This document shows, piece by piece, positions 40,501 through 47,492 of a DNA stretch of 64,000 nucleotides. Position numbers and translations under genes: made by a program. This DNA is from Thermoanaerobaculia bacterium. GTDB taxonomy: Bacteria; Acidobacteriota; Thermoanaerobaculia; Multivoradales; Multivoraceae. The notes below the pieces were generated by a model. It was given only the letters and a program-made list of their open reading frames with translations. It made no database searches and had not been told where the DNA came from. Position 1 is the first letter of the stretch; each line of letters begins with the position of its first letter. Where the stretch lies: positions 156,334 to 220,333 of the forward strand of contig JAJEHN010000019.1 of assembly GCA_022823665.1 (NCBI GenBank), written 5' to 3'.

Positions 40501-43024
40501 TGACATTCGCGGGCAGGGTCCGCGCCACGTACCAGTCGGCGGGGCCGCCGCCGTCCGGGCGGACTTCCACCGCGAAGCCCGTCTCGTTAGTGGAGAGATC
40601 GGACCACTCCAGGCGGACGCTCGTGCTGGTGAGCCGGGCGCCGAGGAGTTCGGCCGGCGCTTGTGGCCTGGGCGGCGGCGGCGGCGCGGTGGGCACGTTC
40701 GTGTGGGCAATGACCACGTCGCTCCATGAGGTTCCCTGGGTGTTCGTCGCGCCGACGCGGAACTCGTACTCCGTGTCGTCCAGAAGCCCCGTCACATCGA
40801 CCGTCACGGCGTCCGGGGCGGCGCCGGGGCCCGCCGTCCAGGCGGATGCGCCGTAGGTCCGGTACTGCGCGTCGAAGCCGTTTTCGGTGGTCGAGTTGTC
40901 TTGCCACTCCAGCCGGATCGTGCGGTCGGCCGGTGCGCTCGCCTCGAGACTTGAGGGCCGCGTCGGCGGCCCGCTCCCCGGCGTCGTCACCCACCAGGTT
41001 TCACTCGGATAGGAACGGAGGTGGTTCAACGCCCGGATGCGGAAGCCGTAGCGGGTCGCGGGGAGAAGGCCCGTGATGGTGACCGATGTCACGTCCGGGC
41101 CGACCGTGACGGCGGTGGTCCACTCGTCCCTCTCTTCAGGGTCCCTGTCCGACGTGATGTACTCGATTCTCTGGGCGGTTTCTCGGCTCGACTCGTCCGT
41201 CCAGGTCAGGGCGACGCTTGCCGTGCCGCCGTTGGCCGAAGCCGTGCCGCCGATGCCGGTGGGCGGACCTGGAGTGATCCAGTCGCTCAGGTAGGCCGTC
41301 TCCGGAGCGGTGCGCTTCAGCAGACGGTCCACCTCTTCCCGGTCGACCGCGCCGATCGCGTGACCGTTCCAGGTCCGGCGCGCCGTCGCATAGATGGCCG
41401 GGCTCGAAGGATTGCGGCTGGTGCCGTAGGCAAGGATGGTTCTGATTTCGGCCTGGGAGTTGTAGTAGCCGTAGGCGTACGGCGCCAGCGGCTCGCGGGT
41501 TTGAAGGAGGACGGCCTGGCCCGCCTCGCCTCGTTCGTGGAGACCGCCCAGGGTGTGGGCCAGTTCATGGGCGGTCGCTCGGTAGCGGCCGGCGCGCGCG
41601 TAGTTCGTCGTGTTCTGGCCCGCCCAGGCGTACTCGCGAATCGTGGGGTAGGCGGAATGTCGCCAGAATGCCTGCCCGCCATCCCAGATTCCGCCTCTGC
41701 CGGCGCCCATCAGGTAGATGATGTCCCCGTCATGCTCGTCCCGCAGCCTCATCGCCTGTCGGCTGTCGCGGAGGGCGAAGATGGCGCGTGTGCTTCGTAA
41801 CGCTGTCTCCAGATCCAATGGCGCATGGCCGATGTGAACGACGTTGTACTCGGCCGCCGCTCCCGCGTCCTGGAGCGCCCGGCTTGCGTAGTCGAACATG
41901 AGAGTCGTGTCCCGCTGCATCGTCGTTCTGATGCTGGGGAGTCGAGACCGGAGAAAGGCGGTAAACAGCACCACCACGTCGATCCGGTGCCGGTCGTCCG
42001 ACTGAAGCTCGATCTCGGCCGGCGTCACGTTCACGCCGGGAAGAAAGCCGCCGATCCGGATCGTCTCGTGCGGCTCGGCGATCTCGTCGTTCACCAGATG
42101 GAGGTCGAACGTGGCCGAGGCGTCGCCGTCGCCCGCGGGGATCACCAGATCGAAGTCCGGGACGGCGGTGTAGTCCGTGCCGGAAGCCGACGTGCCGCCG
42201 CCGACGCCGATCCTCAGCGTCTGGTCGGCGCTGAAGCGGTCGGTTCCGGAGATCCCGGCGGTCACCGTGACCTCGACCGGCGAGGCGACGTCTTCCGTCA
42301 CTTGCGCGGGGCTCACGCTCAGCGTGACGCCGGGCAGGGTGGACTGCGCGCTGCCGAGGCTGAAGGGCTGCGAGGCGGCCGTGGTGGCCGCAACGCCGCC
42401 GGCGTCCGTCATCTCGGGCGACGGTTCGGTGAAGATGGCGCACTGATGATCGTCGTGGTCATGGTCATGGTCGTGCAGCCCGAAGGCGTCGAGAATCCAG
42501 TTCGGCTCCAGCACCTCGCCGGCTTCGTCCGCCTCGACAGCGTGGAGTTCGAGCGTCGTGCCGCCTGGCTCGTCGAACACGCCGGCGATGCCGCTGTCCA
42601 CCATCGTCAACACGACGAGGCCCGCCACGTCGCCGTTCTCGTCGACCGCGTGCCCGGACCACAGAAAGTCGCCGCCGCCGCGATCCTGGAACTCGGCGAG
42701 CCGGGCGTGGACCGTCGTGCCGTACGGGGTCGCCACCTCCAGCTTCTCGGGCGCCGAGCGGAGCAGGTCGAAGTCGACCTGGACGTCGAACCGTCGCGCG
42801 TTCGTCCGGGCTGAGTGTCGAGTCGATTGCGCGGAAGAGACGGTCGCCGGGCCTTTCTCGACGTAGCTCAGCAACCTCTGGGCCGCGGCGCCGTCCCCCG
42901 CGAGAGCGGTCGCGGCGACCAGGATTGCTCCGAGCGCGGCCGGCGGGAATGGCCTCAAGCCCTCTTCCGCTTCCAGCGGCCGGGGATCCTGGTCCCCCCT
43001 CTTGCCCTCGTCGACCCCACGCAA
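31502..43024 (-). CDS. Giant secreted metalloprotease-like protein with ~25 FN3 modules
   Basis: 3840 codons from a TTG at 43024; a TTG at 42958 would start directly at the signal peptide (RPFPPAALGAILVAATALAGDGAAAQ). Order: signal peptide; His/Asp-rich stretch HDHDHDHDDH (about 184-193); a Calx-beta-like segment (about 230-345); a metalloprotease domain (about 345-550) with HELAHTLGGLH, a full HExxHxxGxxH zinc site (His486, His490, His496); about 18 FN3 domains; four Calx-beta-like domains; about five more FN3; a cadherin-like domain (DPDGDDISYRL, FAIDADTGEISV); two more FN3; and a C-terminal domain present twice. Most FN3 units repeat W-x-D-x-S-x-x-E-T-G-F. Predicted mass is near 390 kDa. 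It probably works at the cell surface or outside, in adhesion or protein/matrix breakdown. No sorting signal was recognised apart from the C-terminal pair. Confidence 0.88.
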   Translation of the reverse strand: MRGVDEGKRGDQDPRPLEAEEGLRPFPPAALGAILVAATALAGDGAAAQRLLSYVEKGPATVSSAQSTRHSARTNARRFDVQVDFDLLRSAPEKLEVATPYGTTVHARLAEFQDRGGGDFLWSGHAVDENGDVAGLVVLTMVDSGIAGVFDEPGGTTLELHAVEADEAGEVLEPNWILDAFGLHDHDHDHDDHQCAIFTEPSPEMTDAGGVAATTAASQPFSLGSAQSTLPGVTLSVSPAQVTEDVASPVEVTVTAGISGTDRFSADQTLRIGVGGGTSASGTDYTAVPDFDLVIPAGDGDASATFDLHLVNDEIAEPHETIRIGGFLPGVNVTPAEIELQSDDRHRIDVVVLFTAFLRSRLPSIRTTMQRDTTLMFDYASRALQDAGAAAEYNVVHIGHAPLDLETALRSTRAIFALRDSRQAMRLRDEHDGDIIYLMGAGRGGIWDGGQAFWRHSAYPTIREYAWAGQNTTNYARAGRYRATAHELAHTLGGLHERGEAGQAVLLQTREPLAPYAYGYYNSQAEIRTILAYGTSRNPSSPAIYATARRTWNGHAIGAVDREEVDRLLKRTAPETAYLSDWITPGPPTGIGGTASANGGTASVALTWTDESSRETAQRIEYITSDRDPEERDEWTTAVTVGPDVTSVTITGLLPATRYGFRIRALNHLRSYPSETWWVTTPGSGPPTRPSSLEASAPADRTIRLEWQDNSTTENGFDAQYRTYGASAWTAGPGAAPDAVTVDVTGLLDDTEYEFRVGATNTQGTSWSDVVIAHTNVPTAPPPPPRPQAPAELLGARLTSTSVRLEWSDLSTNETGFAVEVRPDGGGPADWYVARTLPANVREAIVAGLPENAALEFRIAAIGAAASSRSDPLAIDLSVDPPPAAALTGRIKRVGQAIFADLRWTIDRKYKGEFRIWHKASTRPDWEIEPSWRSNRTRDARLTVPSYDRVLRTYRVETRSAGGRTFSNEIEIDFNNLPPAAVKKLTAAVAPGIPTEVRLSWKTARNATGYRVSYTLKGKTTVHAVYPSDATKAYVDGLEPGSYTFTVASLSRTGFSEAEKKLKLPKPASAPPKAAELLSVEHFGKRALQLRYKDRSTDETVFQSAIRADDGYWTYANVTTQDGPGDGGTSRGNWVVEEKTVYHLRVLAGSTNGSLNSNIITIYSSQDPGDVTVVPTGSTSVDVTWTDRANQETRFVVQYRGETGGWTNGATVKRNGTKASVDELVAGARYRFRVRARIPYSFGDDYWDDSDVVIVTMPPPGPSGVTATALDSTSATVQWTAASATETGFVIEARPAGDPNAEWSVHGTAGAGATTATAINLTPSATHEIRVLAVHQENGRSTPSDPVATVSMPPPPPSGLSATSTGADRVNLMWMDESTDETGFVAEYRIEGAVTWTTFGTEANANATRLTVTGLTGGGNFEFQVRARSANGLSSPSNTARVTGLGAPAAATGLTATATGPTTVDLAWADNSNDETGFDIEHRKNGLGAWTSAPGAATNDRAATVSGLAPSTVYEFRVNARNGSGAAPGVPVSVTMPPREPLQVAVQATDATSALVTWVDRTRDETGFRVERRTGGGAWSVTETTDPDVQRATLAGLATSTPYDVRVTAVSASGESPGNVLSLTMPPAAPTGLAATEASPTSVTLTWMESSPDEAGFIAEYRAARSGAAWTAWGTEAAANATTITVSGLTSGTGYEFRVLAKSNAGPNTPSDPVSIDPLGGPTAPTSVMATALGSNGASVSWRDNSSDETGFAVEWRLGADLWTTGATVGPNGTSAAIGHLFGSRSYEFRVTARNAVGASSSAPATLTLPPPAPTELSASPASRTSVTLTWTDNSADENNFVIEYLAASSLAVALATSTDTEGAPTSGGPEGMTAGQTAATWITFGTTAAADAETIAVTGLASDTPYAFRVSADHGTNGMSSPSNLVWLGSLGLPLAATGVTVQASGSTTVSVTWMDNSSDETGFAVQYRQPLGAWTTALTAGENARSATVSGLASSTAYEFRVNAMNENGSQPSAAVSLTMPPAAPTNLIAAPVSGTEVLLIWTDASTDETGFIVEYRESGQTSWTTFGSELPADTTRVTVTGLVAGKGYRFRVFANHGTNGLSSPSNVESTLGVPPPAAPTGVSVTAAGSTTAVVSWTDASANEQGFRVQYRTGSDPWTNGPTTGSNTASATVSGLTASTAYDFRVEAYNSTGTAPSSAVSLVMPPAAPTDLVASAASATSVTLSWTDNSSDETSFMAEYRAAGAANWTVFGTEAVAGATTLTVTGLVAGTAYEFRVYAKHGTNGLSSPSNVAAVAGLSFSSSAVNVTEGSSATYTVKLATRPTSAVTVTVSGHGSTDLSVDTDSTTPNDQTTLTFTDSTWNTAQTVTVNATTDSDSDNEAPITLSHAASGGGYNGVSGSVTVNIIDSDNPTVELSVSGGGAVTEGGTLTVTATVSRAPSGNLSVPVQRVAGNSTADASDYSLPALTIAAGATSGTATFTATNDAADEPAETLRLELGTVSGYDHGTSHQVDIAITDDDPTTVALSVPDATATEDSSSATATIRLTLGRGLVAGEALAVPLTLSGGTAGTDFTLGLAGSPAGVTFNAATGTVTFTGPSATVANVTLTASSDADAEGLTVTVSIPATFTGTNLDGGAAGSRSGAGQITITDDESKALTFSNSTVNVTEGNNATYTVRLTSRPTASVNVAITGQAGTDLTVGTPNLTFTTTNWNSARTVTVSASTDNDSDNEAPITLAHAASGGGYNGVSGNVTVNIIDSTAPVVLPTAPSGVSVAATGSTSVSVAWTDESSNETGFTLEHRTGAGAWTSGATADADAESAPVTDLLASTAYDFRVLAVNVHGSSPSGAVSLTMPPAAPTGLVASSATNTSATLTWRDASSDETSFVVQYRPAGSRGWTMFATEAAAGATSLTVTGLVAGTSYEFRVFAKHSANGLSSPSNVASVGTSAPPATPTGLAVEASGSTSVSVSWTDASTDETGFEVEYRTGSGPWATGATVEAGVTAATVTGLSPATAYDFRVASVNANGRSPSFPQSLTMPPAAASDLDGTATDATSVTLSWTVNSTGETGFQVEYRPARTEEWTTFATEFPAGTTTAVVTGLAAGTSHDFRVYAKHGTNGLASSSNVARVGAFGAPAPATELAATPVGAGSVRLTWRDASEDETGFEIEYREANPGAWRKFEREAAADAETIVVTGLAPETLYEFRVIAKSAAGLSTPSPASEAATEGRVTPPPPPGPPLPPLPPPNRAPAFDPATPLLLTVVEGSTGAIGLVAAHDPDGDDISYRLSGAGRRFAIDADTGEISVRRGVTLDASARSSYAFTAVASDGELSASRDVTVEVVEPDPPGSDPVEQAPAAPSGLQATLLTSSVVVLTWADVADDETGYQVFRREGVGGWEQARTLPAEAEMATVEELSAGIEYEFVVVAANRHGRAASNVAAVELSLAPPTHLDAAPLEETSVRVSWRDNSISETGFEVQIRPRARGDDPDDEADGTRASSGTGTDGEGGAANGWTAAATLGPNSTSAVLDGLEPGGRYLFRVGALGPGAPAFGRTGAFAVASAPAPGEMTDCEPGETAAVLSGGYEVRMCFEMPSGARVDASNYHLESTASGLLYFFDRDNVEVLVKVLDGCAINGHRWVFAAPVTDLAFNLEITEQATGRAFTHRNPRGMTAATAGDAAAFPCDPATAAAASAAEPGGAPPELPGPAAGQPVLTAAQLDDGNPDKPPVCEPEGPGIELEAGHRIDMCFQTPDGEIGRARDWGLRSRSSALLHFFDRENAEVLVKVLDGCNVNGHHWVFAAAATDLAFQLVVTAPDGQRWMHRNSDGDTAKPRADAAAFRCLQ

Positions 43025-43226
43025 CGTCCCCCCTGTTCCTCCTCGTGGCTGGCCTTCAAAGGGGCTGCGGGCGAACCGCCACGGCGCATCCGCCAGGATC
43101 CGACCGCAAGATCGGACGCGGACTTCCGCGACGGTAGCAGAGCGGGCTGTGTCGCCTTCACCGGGAAGAAGCCACTGTTACGCTCTGCCCACACGGCCCG
43201 CGACGGCGGAAGAAGGAACCATCGCA
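43025..43226. other. Divergent intergenic region
   Basis: About 200 bp between the giant gene (minus) and the acyl-CoA dehydrogenase gene (plus). It must hold both promoters, but I see no convincing -35/-10 pair and no clear operator. AGAAGGA at 43211-43217 is the ribosome site of the dehydrogenase gene. Confidence 0.4.
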
Positions 43227-44414
43227 ATGGAGGAAACGCGGAAGACCGTCGGCTACATGACTCCGGAGCGCGAGATGCTCCGGCGGATCGCGCGGGACTT
43301 CGCGGACAAGGAAGTTCTGCCGGTAGCCAACGAGCTGGATCCGAAGAAGGAGACGATTCCGCAGTCGCTGATCGACAAGATGGGCGAGCTGGGCTTCTTC
43401 GGCATCACGATTCCCGAGGAGTACGGTGGCGCGGGGCTTGGCGCGTTCGAGTACTGCCTGGTGGCCGAGGAGCTGGCGCGGGGCTGGATGAGCGTGGCCA
43501 GCCTGATTGCACGCGGAAATGGCTTTCACCGCTCGATTCCCTTCGAGGGCGAGGAGCGCCGCAAGCGGATCAGGCTGATGGCGGAGGGCAAGTACCTCGG
43601 CGCGCTGGCGATGTCGGAGCCGGAGGTGGGCTCGGACATCTCGTCGATCACCTGCCGGGCGCGGATGGAGGACGACCACTGGGTGATCACCGGCAACAAG
43701 TACTGGTGTACGTTCGCCGACGGCGCGAACTTCATCCAGGTCATCGCGCGGACGGAGGGCGATCCGTCGAAGCGCCACGCGGCCCTCACCGGCATCGGGA
43801 TCGAGAAGCCGCCGGGCGAGCTGCCGGAGGGCGTCACCGGTTCGCCGATCCCGAAGATCGGCTACCACGGCTGGAGGACCTGGGAGCTCCACTTCGAGAA
43901 CGTGCGCGTGCCGATCACGAAGGAGCAGAAGGAGTCCCGGGGTCGCGCGTTCTACGGCATGACCCGCGGCTTGCAGACGGCGCGGGCGCACACCGCCGCC
44001 CGTTCCATCGGCCTCGCCCAGGGCGCCCTCGAACAGGCCATCGCCTATTCGAAGGAGCGCATTCAGTTCCGGCGGCCCATCGCCGACTTCCAGGCGATCC
44101 GCTTCAAGATCGCGAACATGGCGACCGAGGTCGAGGCGGCCCGGCAGTTGAACTACTCGGTATGCGCGAAGATCGACACCGGCGTCTCCTGCGCCAAGGA
44201 GGCGGCGATGGTCAAGTACTACGCCGCCGAGATGTCGGAGCGGGTGGCCTCCGACGCGCTGCAGGTGCTGGCGGGCGCGGGGTACACGACGGACTATCCG
44301 GTCGAGCGCTACTGGCGCGACGCGCGGTTGACGAAGATCTTCGAGGGCACGTCCGAGATCATGCTGAAGATCATTTCGGACGAGTTGCTCGGCAAGCCGT
44401 CGAGGAGGAGCTGA
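43227..44414 (+). CDS. Acyl-CoA dehydrogenase
   Basis: 395 codons from the ATG at 43227 with AGAAGGA upstream; the frame is open further 5' but without a start signal. Family blocks are complete: FGITIPEEYGGAG, the FAD-binding LGALAMSEPEVGSD with SSITCRA, WVITGNKYWCTFADGANF, GLAQGALEQAIAYSKERIQF, and at the end VLAGAGYTTDYPVERYWRDARLTKIFEGTSEIM. In this last block the catalytic base is expected within YWRDARLTKIFEGTSE. It oxidises an acyl-CoA to the 2-enoyl-CoA with FAD. It opens a seven-gene catabolic run; the acyl group is unknown. Confidence 0.93.
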   Translation: MEETRKTVGYMTPEREMLRRIARDFADKEVLPVANELDPKKETIPQSLIDKMGELGFFGITIPEEYGGAGLGAFEYCLVAEELARGWMSVASLIARGNGFHRSIPFEGEERRKRIRLMAEGKYLGALAMSEPEVGSDISSITCRARMEDDHWVITGNKYWCTFADGANFIQVIARTEGDPSKRHAALTGIGIEKPPGELPEGVTGSPIPKIGYHGWRTWELHFENVRVPITKEQKESRGRAFYGMTRGLQTARAHTAARSIGLAQGALEQAIAYSKERIQFRRPIADFQAIRFKIANMATEVEAARQLNYSVCAKIDTGVSCAKEAAMVKYYAAEMSERVASDALQVLAGAGYTTDYPVERYWRDARLTKIFEGTSEIMLKIISDELLGKPSRRS

Positions 44415-44415
44415 G

Positions 44416-45774
44416 ATGAGACTAGCGAACCACCTCTGGGACCGTTTCGGCGGCCTGAACGTGGACGATCTCACGCAATCGGCCCGCACGGTCGCCGGCC
44501 AGTGCGTGCTGGACTGGTTCGGCTGCGCCCTGGTCGGCAGCCGGGAGCCGTTGTCCGGGATCCTGCGCGACGAACTGGGCGGCCAGTCCGGGCCGTGCTC
44601 CATCGTCGGCTCGAACCTGCGGTGCGCTCCGGGCGTCGCCGCGCTGCTCAACGGCGCCGCCGGCCACGCGCTCGACTTCGACGACGCCCATACGACGATG
44701 GGGGGCCACCCCACCGTCCCGGTCTTCCCGGCCGCCCTGGCTCAGGCCCAGGAACAGGGCGCGAGCGGCGAGGAGCTGCTGGCGGCGTTCGTCGTCGGCA
44801 TCGAGGTCGAGTCACGCATCGGCGCGCTCGTCGGTCCCGCGCCGTACGTCAAGGGCTGGCATTCCACCTCGACGATCGGGGTTCATGGCGCCGCGGCGGC
44901 CGCTTGCCGGTTGCTGGGCGCGACGGGCGAGCAGTTCGGCCATGCGTTGGGCCTCGCGGCGTCTCAGGCCGGCGGTCTGAAGGCGAACTTCGGCACGATG
45001 ACGAAGCCCTTCCACGCCGGTCACGCGGCCGAGCGCGGCCTGCTGGCGGCGCGGCTCGCCATGCGGGGCTTCACCGCGAATCCCGAGGCCATAGACGGCC
45101 GGCAGGGCTACGCGGACGCCGCCGCTTCCGGCCGCGAGGAGCTGGACTGGGAGCGGCTTCATCAGCAGGACGGCCGCTTCCTGATCGAGGACACGCTGTT
45201 CAAGTACCACGCCGCCTGCTACCTGACGCACGCCGCCATCGAGTCGGTGGGTCGGCTCCGTCCGCGGCTTCTGGAAGCCGGCGTCTCCCCGGAGAACGTC
45301 GAGAAGGCGATTGTCACGGTGCACCCGGGCCTGCTCGACATCTGCGGCATCCCGGCGCCCACCACGGGTCTCGAGGCGAAGTTCAGCCTCACCGCCACGA
45401 CCTCGCTCGCGATGCTCGGCATCGACACGACGAGCAGCGGGACCTTCGTCGACGCTACGCTGCGCGATCCTGAGGTCGCGCGGATGATCGGCAGGGTCGA
45501 GGTGCGGACGGACCGCTCCATGGGCCACACGCAGGCCCGGGTCGAGCTGCGGGCGAACGGCGACCGCCTCGAGGAGTTCCACGACACGGGCGTCCCGGCT
45601 ACCGACCTCGACGCCCAGGGCGAGAAGCTCGCGGCGAAGATGACGGGTCTCGTGGCGCCCATCGTCGGCGCCGAGGCAAGCGGCCGGCTGCGGGAGATGT
45701 CGCTTCGTCTGGACACGGTGACGGATGTTGGCGATATCGCCGGACTCATGGCCGGCGCCGCCGAAGCAGCATAG
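44416..45774 (+). CDS. MmgE/PrpD family protein
   Basis: 452 codons, one base after the dehydrogenase stop, so certainly co-transcribed. The fold family includes 2-methylcitrate dehydratase, cis-aconitate decarboxylase and related lyases. Signatures are LLNGAAGHALDFDDAH, HPTVPVFPAALA, GWHSTSTIGVHGAAAAACRLLG, ASQAGGLKANFGTMTKPFHAGHAA and KYHAACYLTHAAIE (where PrpD has YPSC). The exact reaction cannot be told. Next to an acyl-CoA dehydrogenase and a ligase, a dehydratase or lyase acting on a branched or hydroxylated acid is plausible. Confidence 0.88.
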   Translation: MRLANHLWDRFGGLNVDDLTQSARTVAGQCVLDWFGCALVGSREPLSGILRDELGGQSGPCSIVGSNLRCAPGVAALLNGAAGHALDFDDAHTTMGGHPTVPVFPAALAQAQEQGASGEELLAAFVVGIEVESRIGALVGPAPYVKGWHSTSTIGVHGAAAAACRLLGATGEQFGHALGLAASQAGGLKANFGTMTKPFHAGHAAERGLLAARLAMRGFTANPEAIDGRQGYADAAASGREELDWERLHQQDGRFLIEDTLFKYHAACYLTHAAIESVGRLRPRLLEAGVSPENVEKAIVTVHPGLLDICGIPAPTTGLEAKFSLTATTSLAMLGIDTTSSGTFVDATLRDPEVARMIGRVEVRTDRSMGHTQARVELRANGDRLEEFHDTGVPATDLDAQGEKLAAKMTGLVAPIVGAEASGRLREMSLRLDTVTDVGDIAGLMAGAAEAA

Positions 45775-45776
45775 CC

Positions 45777-47411
45777 GTGGGCAACGGCGAGGGTCTCCCG
45801 GACATCGCGGAGTTCGACCGCTCCTTCCTGCCGATCATCGATCGGGCGTTCCAGGACTTCCGGGACGACGTGTGTCTCGTCTTCGAGAACGAGACGTACA
45901 CATACGGCGAGGTTGACGATCTCTCGGCGCGGGTTGCCAACGGGCTGGCCCGGCGCGGCTTCGGACCGGGGATGAAGGGCGCCGTCTGGAGCCTGAACTC
46001 GGCGGTCGCGTTCATTGCCGCGATCGGTCTGCTGCGGGCCGGGGGCGTCTGGATTCCGGTCAACCCGCGGAACTCGGCCCGCGACAACGTGGAGATTCTC
46101 GTCCGGTTCGGTTGCGAGGCGATCTTCTTTCAGGAGACCTTCCGCGAGCCCGTAGCGGAGGCGGCGGAAGGGCTCGGCGCACTGCGGGCGGTGGTCAGCC
46201 TGGGCGGCGGAGACCCGTCGAATGCGCTGTCCGCGGCCAGCATGGAAGCGGCCGAACCGCTCGACGACTTCATCGCCGGCGCCTCCGCCACGCCGCCGGC
46301 GGTCGAGATGAAGGGAAGCGACACCCTGACCATCCCGATGACCGGCGGCACGACGGGTCTGCCGAAGGGCGTCATGCTGAGCCATCGCAACCTTCGCGCG
46401 ATCGAGTACGCGATGCGCCACGGGTACGCCGGCCGCCGGCCGGTCAGCCTGTGCGCGGCGCCGATGACGCACGTCGGCGGGCGGGCCGCCTTGACGTCGC
46501 TCTCCTCCGGCGCGCGCTTCGTCATCCTGGAGAAGGTCGATCTCCAGGTCATCCCGCGGACGATCGAGCAGGAGCGGATCACGGATTTCTTCCTGCCGCC
46601 GACGGCCATCTACTCTCTGCTCGACCAGCCGAACCTGGGCGACTTCGATCTTTCGAGCCTCGTCGGGCTGAGCTACGGCTCGGCGCCCATGTCGCTGGCT
46701 CGCCTCAAGCAGGCGCTTCGGGTGCTTGGCCCGATCATGCGCGGCGGCTTCGGCCAGACGGAGTGCCCGATGTTCATTTCCCGGCTTACCGCGGAAGAGC
46801 ACTTCGAGAACGGCGACCCGGCCTCCGGCCGGCTCGCTCCGGACCGCATCCTGCGAAGCGTCGGCAAGTCGACCGTCATCTCCGAAGTCGCCATCATGGA
46901 CGATGACGGCGGCCTCGTGGGCCCCGGCGAACTTGGCGAGATTGTCGTCAAGGGGCCGAACGTCTCCGAGGGCTACTACCAGGACCCGGAGGAGACGGCG
47001 AAGATCCGCCGGAACGGCTGGCACCTCACGGGCGACATCGGGGTGCTGGACGAGGCCGGCTACCTCACGATCGTCGATCGCAAGAAGGACATGATCATCA
47101 CCGGCGGTTTCAACGTTTACTCGACGGAAGTGGAGCAGGCGCTGCTGGCCATGCCGGAGATAACGCTCGCCGCGGTCATCGGCGTCCCCAGCGACCGCTG
47201 GGGCGAGGCGGTCCACGCGGTCGTCGTCGCGTCCGACGGCGCGGAGCCACGGGAGGCCCAGGTCATCGCCGCCGTCCGGGAGCGACTCGGCGGCGTCAAG
47301 GCGCCGAAGAGCGTCGAGTTCGTCGCCGACCTGCCGCGCACCCCGGTCGGCAAGATCGACAAGAAGAGCCTGCGGGCGCCGTACTGGGCGGGCCGCGGCC
47401 GGCGCGTCTGA
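45777..47411 (+). CDS. AMP-dependent acyl-CoA ligase/synthetase
   Basis: 544 codons from a GTG two bases after the previous stop. ANL superfamily motifs: MTGGTTGLPKGVMLSH (P-loop-like A3), YGSAPMSLARLKQAL, GGFGQTECP (A5), GWHLTGDIG (A7), IVDRKKDMIITGGFNVYSTEVE (A8) and TPVGKIDKKSLR with the adenylating Lys (A10). It activates a carboxylic acid to its CoA thioester through an acyl-adenylate. It supplies the CoA ester for the dehydrogenase in the same run; fatty versus aromatic acid cannot be decided. Confidence 0.92.
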   Translation: MGNGEGLPDIAEFDRSFLPIIDRAFQDFRDDVCLVFENETYTYGEVDDLSARVANGLARRGFGPGMKGAVWSLNSAVAFIAAIGLLRAGGVWIPVNPRNSARDNVEILVRFGCEAIFFQETFREPVAEAAEGLGALRAVVSLGGGDPSNALSAASMEAAEPLDDFIAGASATPPAVEMKGSDTLTIPMTGGTTGLPKGVMLSHRNLRAIEYAMRHGYAGRRPVSLCAAPMTHVGGRAALTSLSSGARFVILEKVDLQVIPRTIEQERITDFFLPPTAIYSLLDQPNLGDFDLSSLVGLSYGSAPMSLARLKQALRVLGPIMRGGFGQTECPMFISRLTAEEHFENGDPASGRLAPDRILRSVGKSTVISEVAIMDDDGGLVGPGELGEIVVKGPNVSEGYYQDPEETAKIRRNGWHLTGDIGVLDEAGYLTIVDRKKDMIITGGFNVYSTEVEQALLAMPEITLAAVIGVPSDRWGEAVHAVVVASDGAEPREAQVIAAVRERLGGVKAPKSVEFVADLPRTPVGKIDKKSLRAPYWAGRGRRV

Positions 47412-47492
47412 CTCGGGACGGAGAGTGTCCTTGCATCGAGCCCTCCGGCGCCGTCTTGTGTCGAGCAGGCCGCGCTGTCAGGATGTCCCGTC

